DNA of 64,000 nucleotides from Flavobacteriales bacterium UBA952 (GTDB lineage: Bacteria > Bacteroidota > Bacteroidia > Flavobacteriales_D > Crocinitomicaceae). A program made the position numbers and the translations under genes. The stretch spans positions 1 through 64,000 of the forward strand of contig DBCS01000002.1 in the NCBI GenBank assembly GCA_002293185.1, given 5' to 3'. Of this stretch, positions 44,615 through 54,065 are shown in pieces (the stretch's first letter is position 1; the number at the start of each line of letters is the position of its first letter). Under the pieces are notes generated by a model. That model was not told the DNA's origin. It made no database searches and saw only the letters and a list, made by a program, of their open reading frames with translations.

Positions 44615-44890
44615 ATGTCAGTAAAATTTAAACCTTTGGCAGACAGAGTTCTGGTAGAACCTGCGCCAGCAGAGCAAAAAACAGCAAGTGGAATTATCAT
44701 TCCGGATACTGCAAAAGAAAAACCATTGCGTGGTACTGTTATAGCAGCTGGATCCGGTAAAAAAGATGAGCCAATGTCAGTGAAAGTCGGTGACTCCATC
44801 CTTTATGGTCAGTATGCAGGAACTGAAATTAAAATTGACGGCAACACTTTTCTCATCATGAGAGAGTCAGACATTTATGGTATTTTTTAA
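44615..44890 (+). CDS. groES: Co-chaperonin GroES
   Basis: A 91-residue GroES that caps GroEL (VKFKPLADRVLVEPAPAEQK; the mobile loop EQKTASGIIIPDTAKEKPLR). Followed by groEL after 20 bases. Confidence 0.98.
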   Translation: MSVKFKPLADRVLVEPAPAEQKTASGIIIPDTAKEKPLRGTVIAAGSGKKDEPMSVKVGDSILYGQYAGTEIKIDGNTFLIMRESDIYGIF

Positions 44891-44910
44891 TCTTCATTAA
44901 CTAAAACAAT

Positions 44911-46548
44911 ATGGCAAAAGAAATTCACTTTGACGTTGAAGCACGCGAGAAACTTAAAAAAGGAGTTGACGCATTGGCAAATGCAGTAAAAGTAACCCTT
45001 GGGCCAAAGGGTCGTAACGTGGTTATCGGTAAAAAATTTGGCGCACCACACGTCACCAAAGACGGTGTAACGGTTGCCAAAGAAATTGAGCTCAAAGACC
45101 CTATTGAAAATATGGGTGCGCAAATGGTTAAAGAAGTTGCTTCTAAAACAGCAGATATCGCTGGCGATGGTACAACTACAGCAACTGTATTGGCTCAGGC
45201 AATCGTAACTGCGGGCCTTAAAAACGTAGCTGCAGGTGCAAACCCAATGGACCTCAAACGCGGAATCGATAAAGCGGTAGCAGAGGTAGTGGCTAATCTT
45301 CGTAAAATCTCAAAGCAAGTCGGTAACGATAACAGCAAGATTGAACAAATTGCCACCATTTCTGCAAATAACGACGAAGCCATTGGTAAACTCATTGCGC
45401 AGGCTATGAAAGTAGTAGGTAATGATGGCGTTATTACCGTCGAAGAAGCAAAAGGAACTGAAACAGAGGTTAAAACGGTAGAGGGAATGCAGTTTGATCG
45501 CGGCTATCTTTCACCTTATTTTGTGACCAACGCAGAGAAAATGATCACAGATATGGAAAATCCTTTGATTCTCATATCTGAAAAGAAAATTTCAAGCATG
45601 AAAGAACTACTTCCTATTTTGGAACCAGTTGTCCAGTCCGGAAAATCTTTATTGATCATTGCAGAAGACGTAGACGGTGAAGCTTTAGGCACACTTGTCG
45701 TAAATCGTTTGCGCGGTTCTTTAAAAGTTGCAGCAGTCAAAGCACCTGGTTTCGGTGACCGCAGAAAGGCAATGCTCGAAGACATCGCAATTCTGACAGG
45801 TGGTGTTGTTGTATCAGAAGACCGCGGCATGACCCTCGAAAATGTCACAATGGATATGTTGGGTTCAGCTCATAAAATTGAAATCGACAAAGACAATACC
45901 ACCATTATTAACGGTAAAGGAAAAAAATCCGATATTCAAGCTAGAATTGGTCAGATCCGATCTCAAATCGAACAAACCACCTCAGATTACGACCGAGAAA
46001 AGCTCCAAGAGCGCTTGGCAAAACTTGCAGGTGGCGTAGCGGTTCTATACGTTGGTGCGCCAACCGAAATGGAAATGAAAGAGAAAAAAGACCGCGTAGA
46101 CGATGCGTTGGCAGCTACCCGTGCAGCTGTCGAAGAAGGTATCGTACCTGGCGGTGGTGTTGCACTTATTCGTGCTATAGAAACTTTAGATAAACTGAAG
46201 GGCGCTAACGAAGATGAAATGACCGGAATTCAAATTGTGAAGCGTGCTGCCGAAGAGCCACTGCGTCAAATTATTGCCAATGCTGGTGGTGAAGGTGCAG
46301 TAATTGTTCAAAAAGTACGTGAAGGAAAAGGTGATTTCGGATACAATGCGCGCACGGACAAATTTGAAAATTTGTACAAGTCAGGCGTTATCGACCCTAC
46401 TAAAGTGACCCGTATTGCCGTTGAAAATGCATCTTCAATTGCGGCAATGCTACTCACTACAGAGTGCGTCATTTCCGATGAGCCAGAAGATGCGAACCCT
46501 GCTGCTTCAATGGGCGGTATGGGCGGCGGAATGCCCGGCATGATGTAA
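44911..46548 (+). CDS. groEL: Chaperonin GroEL
   Basis: A 545-residue GroEL, the ATP-driven folding chamber. It has KEIHFDVEAREKLKKGVDAL at the start, the nucleotide-binding motif DGTTTATVLAQAIV and the C-terminal GGM tail MGGMGGGMPGMM. A single complete copy in the window. Confidence 0.98.
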   Translation: MAKEIHFDVEAREKLKKGVDALANAVKVTLGPKGRNVVIGKKFGAPHVTKDGVTVAKEIELKDPIENMGAQMVKEVASKTADIAGDGTTTATVLAQAIVTAGLKNVAAGANPMDLKRGIDKAVAEVVANLRKISKQVGNDNSKIEQIATISANNDEAIGKLIAQAMKVVGNDGVITVEEAKGTETEVKTVEGMQFDRGYLSPYFVTNAEKMITDMENPLILISEKKISSMKELLPILEPVVQSGKSLLIIAEDVDGEALGTLVVNRLRGSLKVAAVKAPGFGDRRKAMLEDIAILTGGVVVSEDRGMTLENVTMDMLGSAHKIEIDKDNTTIINGKGKKSDIQARIGQIRSQIEQTTSDYDREKLQERLAKLAGGVAVLYVGAPTEMEMKEKKDRVDDALAATRAAVEEGIVPGGGVALIRAIETLDKLKGANEDEMTGIQIVKRAAEEPLRQIIANAGGEGAVIVQKVREGKGDFGYNARTDKFENLYKSGVIDPTKVTRIAVENASSIAAMLLTTECVISDEPEDANPAASMGGMGGGMPGMM

Positions 46549-46555
46549 TGTATAC

Positions 46556-46576
46556 AAGAGCCTTCGGGCTCTTTTT
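46556..46576 (+). terminator. Terminator after groEL (first)
   Basis: AGAGCC-TTCG-GGCTCT with a stable UUCG tetraloop and a T4 run, starting 8 bases past groEL. Confidence 0.75.
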
Positions 46577-46623
46577 CGTTGCTCTCTTCCCGTCTTTACG
46601 GATAGTGAGAAACGTCTATATAG

Positions 46624-46649
46624 AGCCACCTCCGGGTGGCTTTCTTTTT
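46624..46649 (+). terminator. Second hairpin terminator after groEL
   Basis: AGCCACC-TCCG-GGTGGCT followed by TTTCTTTTT. A UNCG-class loop again, immediately before the promoter of the next gene. Confidence 0.6.
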
Positions 46650-46650
46650 A

Positions 46651-46668
46651 TATATTTGACTAATTTTG
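46651..46668 (+). promoter_or_regulatory. Two adjacent -7 elements for the envelope locus
   Basis: TATATTTG (46651-46658) and TAATTTTG (46661-46668), both TAnnTTTG, 26 or more bases before the ATG at 46695. Either could be used. Confidence 0.5.
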
Positions 46669-46694
46669 GCATTACAATTGTATAAGGCAAACAG

Positions 46695-47360
46695 ATGAAA
46701 TATTTGCTCCTTTCGATTTTACTTGGATTGGTTTTTTCTTGCGTAGAAATTTCCGATGACCTCACGCTCAATAATGATGGTTCCGGAACTTTGCGTTACA
46801 AGATCAACTTAAGTGCGAGTAAAATAAAGGTCAATTCTATTTTAGCGTTGGATAGCATTGATGGTAAACCCGTTCCAAGTAAGTCACAGATAAGTTCAAA
46901 AATCAATGAATTTGTAAGAATTCTCGATGCTCAAGCGGGAATCTCTAATGTACTCGTCGAAGAAAATTATACCGATTATATTTTTAAATTTTCGTGTGAT
47001 TTCACGAGCGTAAAAAACTTACAAGAAGGAATCAAATTGAGTTTAGCTCAAATTTCAAACAACAAATGGAGTCAGCCTTCTGAGTCATCATGGCTAAGTT
47101 GGGACGGCAATACGCTCGTGCGAACCATACCTAGCTACGTAACACAACAAATTAAAAATTATAAAATAGATAATGAAGATCTGCTTAAAGAAGGTATTTA
47201 TACCTCGATAGCTCGCTTTCAAAGACCAGTGTTAAGATTTGAAAACAAGTTGGGCACACTCAGTAAAAATCAAATGGCCGTCATGGTCAGGACCAATACT
47301 TTTGATTTAAAGGCCAATCAACATTTATTGGATAATACAATTGTATTAGCGCCAAGATGA
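46695..47360 (+). CDS. Conserved hypothetical lipoprotein
   Basis: A 221-residue lipoprotein. Signal peptide KYLLLSILLGLVFSC with lipobox VFSC gives a mature N-terminal Cys at 16. The mature part starts with a DLTLNNDGSGTLRYKINLS strand pair, a pattern I know only from uncharacterised envelope lipoproteins of the phylum and loosely from LppM-type proteins. The rest is mixed alpha/beta with no catalytic motif. First of three envelope genes; 44 bases separate it from the next. Function unknown. Confidence 0.75.
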   Translation: MKYLLLSILLGLVFSCVEISDDLTLNNDGSGTLRYKINLSASKIKVNSILALDSIDGKPVPSKSQISSKINEFVRILDAQAGISNVLVEENYTDYIFKFSCDFTSVKNLQEGIKLSLAQISNNKWSQPSESSWLSWDGNTLVRTIPSYVTQQIKNYKIDNEDLLKEGIYTSIARFQRPVLRFENKLGTLSKNQMAVMVRTNTFDLKANQHLLDNTIVLAPR

Positions 47361-47404
47361 TACTAAAGTATTATGCTTAACTTCGCAGTATCTAATTTAC
47401 ACTC

Positions 47405-49273
47405 GTGAATAATTCCGTCAAGTTCGCCTTACTAGTTGTTGTGTCGTTGGTTGTTTGTTCAAATCCAATCGCTCAGCTCAAAGGTATTCAATCTGAACAA
47501 TTACTTCCAAAAGACGCAGTAACGGTATTCAGTATTAATAATATCAGCCTTCTACAGAAAATAGCAATGGACGACCTCGTCAATTACGAATTTATGTCAG
47601 AAGTGCACCAAGAATTATTCGATGGCTCAACCTCTGGCAAAACACTTAAAGATGCTGGTTTGGATTTTAACCAACGTCTTAATTTATTCTATGGTAAAAC
47701 TTTCACACATGAACTAACTGGTTTTACCTTCGGAGTTTCAGACCAAAAAGCGTTGTTTGAGGTATTCGATGATTTTCAAGAATTGCAATCCACCATACCT
47801 GGTTTGAAAATCTATGGTACATTTTTCAATCATCTACTGATTAAAAATAACAATGCTATTCTTATTCGAATAGAGCCAACTATGGATTACATCGATGAGG
47901 TAACAGACTCCATTTGGTATGCGCGTGGTAATGAAACTCCTTTTGAATTTTTTGATTCGGCACCTCAGGACGATCAAATTCTCAATGAGCAAACATTCGA
48001 AGATGACACCAACACCAACTTTTATCCAGAGGCTTCCGAGAATCCATCAATTAAAAATTATTACGAGTTGCGCGATAGCGTCCAAGCAGTTTTGCAACAG
48101 GAAGAGCTCACCCGCGTAATCGACGAACTTTTTGTAGATAATATCAATCTGCACAACACCGACGCTCGCTTTGCAGCGCAATTGACCCACAATGCAGAGG
48201 GCGTTTTTTATCTAGACAATGCACGAAACCTCGATAAATCTCAGGGGCTTTGGTATTTTCAGACCTTCCTCCCCAATTTATACAAAGACTTGCAAGAACT
48301 CTATGCTGGAAACGTCATTCTCGGTGACTTATTTCTGCGCGATAACCAAATTGACTTTGAAGTGGAGGCGCTATATGGCCCCTCGTTGGGAAGTATATAT
48401 GCACAAATGAACGATGCGCGTTTTGATTCAAATGTACTCAAATACATCCCTGCATCAAGCCCTGCATATTTTACTTACAACATCAATCTTGAACAAGCCT
48501 ACGAGCAGGCATATCAAATTTTATTGCCTTTACTCAGCGATGAAAAAAATGCGCAAATAGCCATGAATGTGCTTACGTTAGAACTTCTCAATGAATTCAT
48601 AGATAAGGAGGCTTTATTTGACACCTACAAGGGAAGTATGTTTGGCGCTTTCAATGGCGTGAAAAAAATCAAAACCAAAAAAGTTGTTTTTTCATACGAC
48701 GAAGAAACTTTTGCATACCAAGAGCAAGAGACAGAAGCTGATGCCGACATGCCTATTTTCACTTTAGGTTTTTCCACTGCACGTGCAGATATCCCTGAAA
48801 TGGTGCTCAAACATTTAGCTCGTCTGAGCTCACGGGTACAACATTTCGAAAACTACTGGCGCATCAATAATGCGATTTTAGATGCGGCGCCATTGTATAT
48901 ATTAAACACCGGAAAGTTACTCATCTTTACCAATGACGAGGAGCTCGCAAGATTACATTCTTCCGGTTACGGAAATTTAGCATTGACTAAAAAACAAAGC
49001 AAATTAGCACGTAAAAGTGGTTCAATGTACGGATCTGTCGATATCACTAAAACATTAGATCGCTTCCCCACAGAAGTGCTTACACCAAGAAATGCAGAGA
49101 TTGTCAATTCTTTGAAAAGGAAATCTGGGCACCTCGAACTCACCTCCTCAGAAACGACCGAAGCGCACACCACCTTTAAATTGAGTTATCGCTTTGAATC
49201 CGATGAATCAACTGGTAAGCACTTATTAGACCTCGTCAACTCTTTATACCTTATTTATACATTGAATCCATAG
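47405..49273 (+). CDS. Uncharacterised exported protein, DUF4836-like
   Basis: A 622-residue protein with a cleavable signal peptide (VKFALLVVVSLVVCS core). From residue 35 it reads LPKDAVTVFSINNISLLQKI, followed by GLDFNQRLNLFYGK and a FGVSDQKALFEVF segment, a pattern like DUF4836-type proteins of Bacteroidetes. The middle has an acidic insertion (FEDDTNTNFYPEASE, about 195-215) and the C-terminal third repeats a beta-rich module. No enzymatic motif. Start is GTG at 47405. It ends three bases before the next gene. Function unknown. Confidence 0.7.
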   Translation: MNNSVKFALLVVVSLVVCSNPIAQLKGIQSEQLLPKDAVTVFSINNISLLQKIAMDDLVNYEFMSEVHQELFDGSTSGKTLKDAGLDFNQRLNLFYGKTFTHELTGFTFGVSDQKALFEVFDDFQELQSTIPGLKIYGTFFNHLLIKNNNAILIRIEPTMDYIDEVTDSIWYARGNETPFEFFDSAPQDDQILNEQTFEDDTNTNFYPEASENPSIKNYYELRDSVQAVLQQEELTRVIDELFVDNINLHNTDARFAAQLTHNAEGVFYLDNARNLDKSQGLWYFQTFLPNLYKDLQELYAGNVILGDLFLRDNQIDFEVEALYGPSLGSIYAQMNDARFDSNVLKYIPASSPAYFTYNINLEQAYEQAYQILLPLLSDEKNAQIAMNVLTLELLNEFIDKEALFDTYKGSMFGAFNGVKKIKTKKVVFSYDEETFAYQEQETEADADMPIFTLGFSTARADIPEMVLKHLARLSSRVQHFENYWRINNAILDAAPLYILNTGKLLIFTNDEELARLHSSGYGNLALTKKQSKLARKSGSMYGSVDITKTLDRFPTEVLTPRNAEIVNSLKRKSGHLELTSSETTEAHTTFKLSYRFESDESTGKHLLDLVNSLYLIYTLNP

Positions 49274-49276
49274 GAA

Positions 49277-50605
49277 ATGTATCGTAAGTTCTTAACACTT
49301 GTGCTCATTGCTGGAAGCCTCGGTTTGGTCTTGTTTGTCAAGTCTTTTTTGTTTGAGCAACCTAAATCACCAAATATCCTCGATCGTTTACCAGCTGCAG
49401 ATTTTCTCGGCAAAGTCAATATTTTAGAGCTCGCCAAAGAAAGCAGTTCTTTACTTCAGTACAACAAGCTCTCCATGCGAGATTTCACTACTTATGAATT
49501 TCTATTGGGGCAAGGCAAGCAATACGGCCTTGACCTAGAATCGAATCTATATCTTTTTGCCAATGAAAATGGCAATTGGGGCGCCTTGATTCGGCTAACC
49601 GACTCTTCTAAGATACAGCTTGGCATAGAGCGCTTGTCTAAATACACGGATTTACAAGATTCAACAGTGGGTGGTAATCAATTTTATTTTATTAAAAAGG
49701 AGCAGTCGTATCTTCATTACGGTAAAGACTATGCCTTGATTTATCAGGGCACAGATTTTATCACAACACTAAATCATGTTGTATCAGCCCATTACGGTGC
49801 TCAGAAAAAGGTTTGGAAGCAGTTTTTAAGGCAAAAACAGTTTAAAAACGAACACCTCGTTATCTACGCCAATTGGCCGAAATTAAAAAGTTATGATATA
49901 CAAACGGCTATGTTTGCTCATGATAGTGATTCACTCGGTTTTAAATTAAAAAGTTATATTAAGAAGCGCAGTCCGCTTTATTTTTCGCTAAAAAAAACGG
50001 GCCTGAGCTACCGCAATTACCCTCAAACAGATCATCTCATTGACGTACATTTGGACCTTGCTGAGTTCAAGCGACAAAAGCAAGATTCGGTTTACGTAAG
50101 ATTAGCGCAATTAAGTAAAAAAATTGGCTTTCCATTTGTGCAATTTCTGTCCGCCTGGGATGGAGATTTGGTTTATCAAGAGGGTGGAAGTCAAGTTCAG
50201 GAGGTGCGCTACATTGAAACAATTTTGGATGATGATTTCAACGAAACAGAAGTTGAACGGCTGCGTTATGATACTGTGCCTGGCTTTTCTGTGCTTGCTT
50301 CCATGAATAAAGCAGCTCCGCTATTTATAGGTAAACTCATGCAGAAAGGATTGCTCCGAAAAGAAGATAATGATTACCGTTTTTTATTTTCACCCTTACT
50401 GCATTTTCAGAAGTCAGGGCCTTATTATCAGTACTATTCTACTTCGGCGAATCCGCCGCTTATAGGCAGTAATCAGAACCAAGTGATTTGGAAGTACAAA
50501 GGCACCAAATATTACTTCAAAATTGACAAAATTACGCGCTACGAAATTTTGGGTAGTTTACAAATTCCTGTAAAGTCGATATTGAGGCGCAATCAACTCC
50601 TCTAA
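49277..50605 (+). CDS. Uncharacterised membrane-anchored protein related to its upstream neighbour
   Basis: A 442-residue protein with one N-terminal hydrophobic segment (LTLVLIAGSLGLVLFV), either signal or anchor. Residues 35-130 follow the same plan as the upstream protein: LPAADFLGKVNILELA, then GLDLESNLYLFANENGNWGA and a second repeat of IQLGIERL. This suggests a duplicated fold. The rest is beta-rich (YLHYGKDYALIYQGTDFITT). It ends convergent with dusB, one base apart, with no obvious terminator. Function unknown. Confidence 0.7.
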   Translation: MYRKFLTLVLIAGSLGLVLFVKSFLFEQPKSPNILDRLPAADFLGKVNILELAKESSSLLQYNKLSMRDFTTYEFLLGQGKQYGLDLESNLYLFANENGNWGALIRLTDSSKIQLGIERLSKYTDLQDSTVGGNQFYFIKKEQSYLHYGKDYALIYQGTDFITTLNHVVSAHYGAQKKVWKQFLRQKQFKNEHLVIYANWPKLKSYDIQTAMFAHDSDSLGFKLKSYIKKRSPLYFSLKKTGLSYRNYPQTDHLIDVHLDLAEFKRQKQDSVYVRLAQLSKKIGFPFVQFLSAWDGDLVYQEGGSQVQEVRYIETILDDDFNETEVERLRYDTVPGFSVLASMNKAAPLFIGKLMQKGLLRKEDNDYRFLFSPLLHFQKSGPYYQYYSTSANPPLIGSNQNQVIWKYKGTKYYFKIDKITRYEILGSLQIPVKSILRRNQLL

Positions 50606-50606
50606 C

Positions 50607-51599
50607 TCAAGCAAATACGAACTCTTCTTGGTGTTGTTCGATATAGGACAAGATGCCTAGAATTTCATCGAGCTCAGCACTTGTTACCAAGCGAGTGCGG
50701 TACTCTTTAAAGTGAGCAATGCCTTTAAAATAGTTGGTGTAATGGCGCTTCATTTCGGCTATACCAAGTTTGGGTCCTTTCCATTTGATACTCATGAGTA
50801 AATGCTCACGACAGGCTAAAACACGTTCTGAAAGAGTTGGCCCAGCAAGGTTTTCTCCTGTTCGAACGTAATGCTTAATCTCTCTGAAAATCCAGGGGTA
50901 ACCAATAGATGCTCTGCCAATCATGACCCCATCGACGCCATATCGGTTTTTATAGGTTAGTGCCTTTTCTGGGCTATCGATATCACCGTTGCCAAAAACA
51001 GGAATGTGCATGCGCGGGTTGTTTTTGACCTCAGCGATTAAAGACCAGTCTGCTTCGCCTTTGTACATTTGTTTTCGGGTGCGGCCATGTATAGAAATGG
51101 CTTCAATACCGATATCTTGTAGCCGTTCTGCTGCATCCACAACATTTTTGGTGTCTTCGTCCCAACCCAAGCGTGTTTTGACGGTTACGGGTAATGAAGT
51201 GGCTTTGACAATTTCTTTGGTCAAGCGCACCATTTTGGGTATATCTTGAAGCAAACCTGCGCCTGCGCCTTTGCAGGTTACTTTTTTTACAGGGCAACCA
51301 TAATTGATATCGATGAGGTCGGGCTGAACAGCCTCGATAATTTGTGCAGACTGCACCATACTATCTGTTTCTGAACCAAAAATTTGAATACCTACAGGGC
51401 GCTCGTATTCGAAAATATCAAGTTTCTGACGGCTTTTGGCCGCATCTCTAATTAGGCCTTCCGAGGAGATAAATTCAGTATACATGAGATCTGCGCCATA
51501 CTGCTTACAAAGCGCACGAAATGGTGGGTCGCTGACGTCTTCCATTGGGGCTAACAGCAGTGGGAAGTCACCAAGTTCTATATTGCGGATTTTTACCAT
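50607..51599 (-). CDS. dusB: tRNA-dihydrouridine synthase (DusB-type)
   Basis: A 330-residue FMN-dependent enzyme that reduces uridines in the tRNA D-loop. LLAPMEDVSDPPFRALCKQY start, the INYGCPVKKVTCKGAGAGLL region with the GCP cysteine at 102, and the FMN phosphate site VFGNGDI. The DusB type is the usual one in Bacteroidota. It follows manC after eight bases. Confidence 0.93.
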   Translation of the reverse strand: MVKIRNIELGDFPLLLAPMEDVSDPPFRALCKQYGADLMYTEFISSEGLIRDAAKSRQKLDIFEYERPVGIQIFGSETDSMVQSAQIIEAVQPDLIDINYGCPVKKVTCKGAGAGLLQDIPKMVRLTKEIVKATSLPVTVKTRLGWDEDTKNVVDAAERLQDIGIEAISIHGRTRKQMYKGEADWSLIAEVKNNPRMHIPVFGNGDIDSPEKALTYKNRYGVDGVMIGRASIGYPWIFREIKHYVRTGENLAGPTLSERVLACREHLLMSIKWKGPKLGIAEMKRHYTNYFKGIAHFKEYRTRLVTSAELDEILGILSYIEQHQEEFVFA

Positions 51600-51607
51600 A
51601 GGTGCTG

Positions 51608-52678
51608 TTAACTGACCCCCATTGTTTTGAGGTATTCTTTGAGTTTTTGCTCGTTGCTGAGCCTCAATACCATTAGTTTGTCGGCCGTTTCTACAACGAT
51701 ATAATCTTTTAAGCCATCGAGTAAGACTGTTTTGTCGTGCGTAATATTAACTAGGCAATTTTCTGACTCAAAGGCAAATACATTTTTACCAATAATGGAA
51801 TTTTGTTGTTCGTCTTTGGGTAAATGGGTCGTGAGACTGCCCCAGGTCCCGAGGTCACTCCAATCGAAATCTGCCAACACCATACTCACATTTTGCGCTT
51901 TTTCCATGACTGCAAAATCGATAGAGATATCTGGGCAAGCCGCAAAGGCATCTTTTAGAAAAGTATGTTCATGCGCGCTACCGTAAACTTCAGGTTGTGC
52001 ACTAAATATTTGATAGACATCTGACTGATGCTGGGCAAGCGCGTCTAAAATGATTTGCGCTTTCCAAATAAAAATTCCTGCATTCCAAAAAAAGTTACCC
52101 GCTTCAAGAAACTGTTCAGCTGTTTGCAAATCTGGTTTTTCACGGAATTGCAAAACCGGACAGGCCGTTCCTTGTTGGGTGTGTTCGGTTTTTTCAAATT
52201 CGATGTAGCCATAGCCTGTATCGGGTCGGGTTGGGGCGATACCAAGGGTAACAAGTTTGCCATCTTGTGCTGTTTGCCAAGCAGTCCGAATAATTTGCTC
52301 AAAGCGCGTTTCATTGATAATGAGATGGTCGGCCGGCGAGATGAGTAGTGTGGCATCGGCATCTAGCGCTTGAATTTTAGCAGCTGCATATGCAATACAA
52401 GGTGCAGTATTTTTTCTTTCAGGCTCACACAAGACTTGCTCCTTGGCTAATTCCGGTAGTTGTTCTAGCACTAATGACTCATAAGAGGTATTGGTAAGGA
52501 TGTAAATCTGATCAGTTGGAATAAATTTCTGCAAGCGCTCAAAGGTGAGCCGCAATAGAGATTTACCTATCCCCAAGACATCGATAAATTGTTTGGGATA
52601 TGCAGGCGTAGAAAGTGGCCAAAAACGGCTTCCAACGCCGCCCGCCATAATAAGACCATAGGTATTTTTACTATTCAT
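51608..52678 (-). CDS. manC: Mannose-1-phosphate guanylyltransferase
   Basis: A 356-residue enzyme making GDP-mannose from mannose-1-phosphate and GTP, precursor for surface glycans. The N-terminal nucleotidyltransferase motif GLIMAGGVGSRFWPLS is at about 7-22; PERKNTAPCIAYAAAKI and DWSDLGTWGSL are also diagnostic. It lacks the fused isomerase domain of longer ManC/AlgA proteins. The start at 52678 gives an eight-base overlap with sprT; a longer frame to 52852 would lie wholly over sprT. Confidence 0.93.
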   Translation of the reverse strand: MNSKNTYGLIMAGGVGSRFWPLSTPAYPKQFIDVLGIGKSLLRLTFERLQKFIPTDQIYILTNTSYESLVLEQLPELAKEQVLCEPERKNTAPCIAYAAAKIQALDADATLLISPADHLIINETRFEQIIRTAWQTAQDGKLVTLGIAPTRPDTGYGYIEFEKTEHTQQGTACPVLQFREKPDLQTAEQFLEAGNFFWNAGIFIWKAQIILDALAQHQSDVYQIFSAQPEVYGSAHEHTFLKDAFAACPDISIDFAVMEKAQNVSMVLADFDWSDLGTWGSLTTHLPKDEQQNSIIGKNVFAFESENCLVNITHDKTVLLDGLKDYIVVETADKLMVLRLSNEQKLKEYLKTMGVS

Positions 52679-53291
52679 GAGTTGGGTTTGTAATGGCAGC
52701 AAGTGCATGGATGAGGTAAATGCGATTGGTGCCAAATTCGGTACAAAGATAACGAGTTCTGCGGAGTTCACCTTTGATAAAGCGTTTGTTGTTAAGGTAG
52801 AAGTGCGCATTTTTTGGCAGCGATTCAAGCGTTGTTTGCTGCAGCTGATCAAAAGACCGCAAAACTCTGCTCAACTGAACATCGCCACCACTAGAAGCTT
52901 TGAGCCTTACAAAACTCCTTTCTAGCGCAATTTGCAATTCTTGTGGTAATGCTTTGCGCTCCAACAAAGGCAATAAGCGTTGCCGAAATGCGGTTTTCCA
53001 TTCCAACCCATGGGCTGCAACCTTCCAGCCATACTGACGGTAGGTATCGAGGTGCGCGAGTTCGTGTAAAGCGGTAATAAGAAAACTATAAGGATTTAAG
53101 TCTCCATTGACCGTAATGATAGGTTTGCGCTGCGCAGGATGCGCACGAAAGTCGCCAAGTTTTGTTTTGCGGCCGGGTACAATCTTGAATTGTACGCCTG
53201 CAGCTAAAATGCAGTCGGCCAAATAGGGAGTAAAATCTGCTGGGGCAAATTTCTGTAAGGTATCAATGAAGTGTTGCCTCTTGGTCTGCAT
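52671..53291 (-). CDS. SprT-like zinc metalloprotease
   Basis: A 206-residue SprT-family protein. HELAH at 76-80 supplies two zinc ligands and the catalytic Glu, and H94 in AAHGLEWK is a likely third ligand. SprT/Spartan proteins elsewhere cleave DNA-protein crosslinks; the role in Bacteroidota is not established. The start at 53291 lies five bases after a -7 element, so the mRNA may be nearly leaderless. First gene of sprT-manC-dusB. Confidence 0.85.
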   Translation of the reverse strand: MQTKRQHFIDTLQKFAPADFTPYLADCILAAGVQFKIVPGRKTKLGDFRAHPAQRKPIITVNGDLNPYSFLITALHELAHLDTYRQYGWKVAAHGLEWKTAFRQRLLPLLERKALPQELQIALERSFVRLKASSGGDVQLSRVLRSFDQLQQTTLESLPKNAHFYLNNKRFIKGELRRTRYLCTEFGTNRIYLIHALAAITNPTHE

Positions 53292-53296
53292 GACCA

Positions 53297-53304
53297 CAAA
53301 AATA
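53297..53304 (-). promoter_or_regulatory. -7 promoter element of sprT
   Basis: Minus-strand TATTTTTG (TAnnTTTG) with only five bases to the ATG at 53291. If used, the leader would be close to zero. Confidence 0.45.
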
Positions 53305-53321
53305 ATGTTTAACTTAGCGTA

Positions 53322-54065
53322 GTGAAAATTTTGCAACAAATAGGTCGATACGTGCTCATGTTAGGGGTAGTCTTTGCGAGGCCCAATCGTTGGCGATTTT
53401 TTTGGAAGCATACACTTTTGGAAATTGAACAAATTGGCATCAACTCTTTGCCAATCGTTGCACTCATGTCTACTTTTATGGGTGCCGTTATAGCACTGCA
53501 AACGGCCTCTAGCATGGAGAGCCCATTACTACCAGACTACACCGTTGGTTTTATAACCCAATCGAGTACCATCTTAGAATTTTCCCCGACCATCATCTCG
53601 CTTATCCTTGCGGGTAAAGTGGGGTCCAATGTTGCATCCGAAATTGGCACCATGCGCGTTACCGAACAAATCGATGCCCTTGAAATCATGGGTGTGAACT
53701 CACTCAATTTTTTAGTGTTACCCAAAATCACCGCAGCTTTTGTGTTCTTTCCAGTTTTGGTCATTTTTTCTATGGCCTTGTCCATGCTCGGTGGTTGGCT
53801 CGCTTTGTTGGTTTCCGATCTAACCACCACTGAAATCTATATTTTGGGGGTTCGGTCATTCTTTAATCCGTTTCATATTACCTATGCACTATCCAAAACG
53901 CTTGTTTTTGGTTTTTTGATTGTGAGTATTTCATCTTTTTTTGGTTATTACGTAAAAGGCGGATCTCTGGATGTGGGTAAAGCCTCGACTCAAGCGGTTG
54001 TGAGCAGCAGTGTGGCTATACTTATTGCCAATTTTATACTTACCCAACTCATGCTGCTCTCATGA
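53322..54065 (+). CDS. mlaE: MlaE-family ABC transporter permease
   Basis: A 247-residue permease with five to six membrane segments. It has the MlaE hallmarks MGAVIALQTASSM, LAGKVGSNVASEIGTMRVTE and QIDALEIMGVNSLNFLVLPK. In the Mla system it moves phospholipids between inner and outer membranes. Start is GTG, 30 bases from the divergent sprT start. The ATPase gene follows with an ATGA overlap. The MCE-domain partner (MlaD) is not in the window. Confidence 0.92.
   Translation: MKILQQIGRYVLMLGVVFARPNRWRFFWKHTLLEIEQIGINSLPIVALMSTFMGAVIALQTASSMESPLLPDYTVGFITQSSTILEFSPTIISLILAGKVGSNVASEIGTMRVTEQIDALEIMGVNSLNFLVLPKITAAFVFFPVLVIFSMALSMLGGWLALLVSDLTTTEIYILGVRSFFNPFHITYALSKTLVFGFLIVSISSFFGYYVKGGSLDVGKASTQAVVSSSVAILIANFILTQLMLLS

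Noticed and set aside
52679..52852. Longer N-terminus for mannose-1-phosphate guanylyltransferase
   Set aside because: It lies wholly inside sprT and adds unrelated residues.
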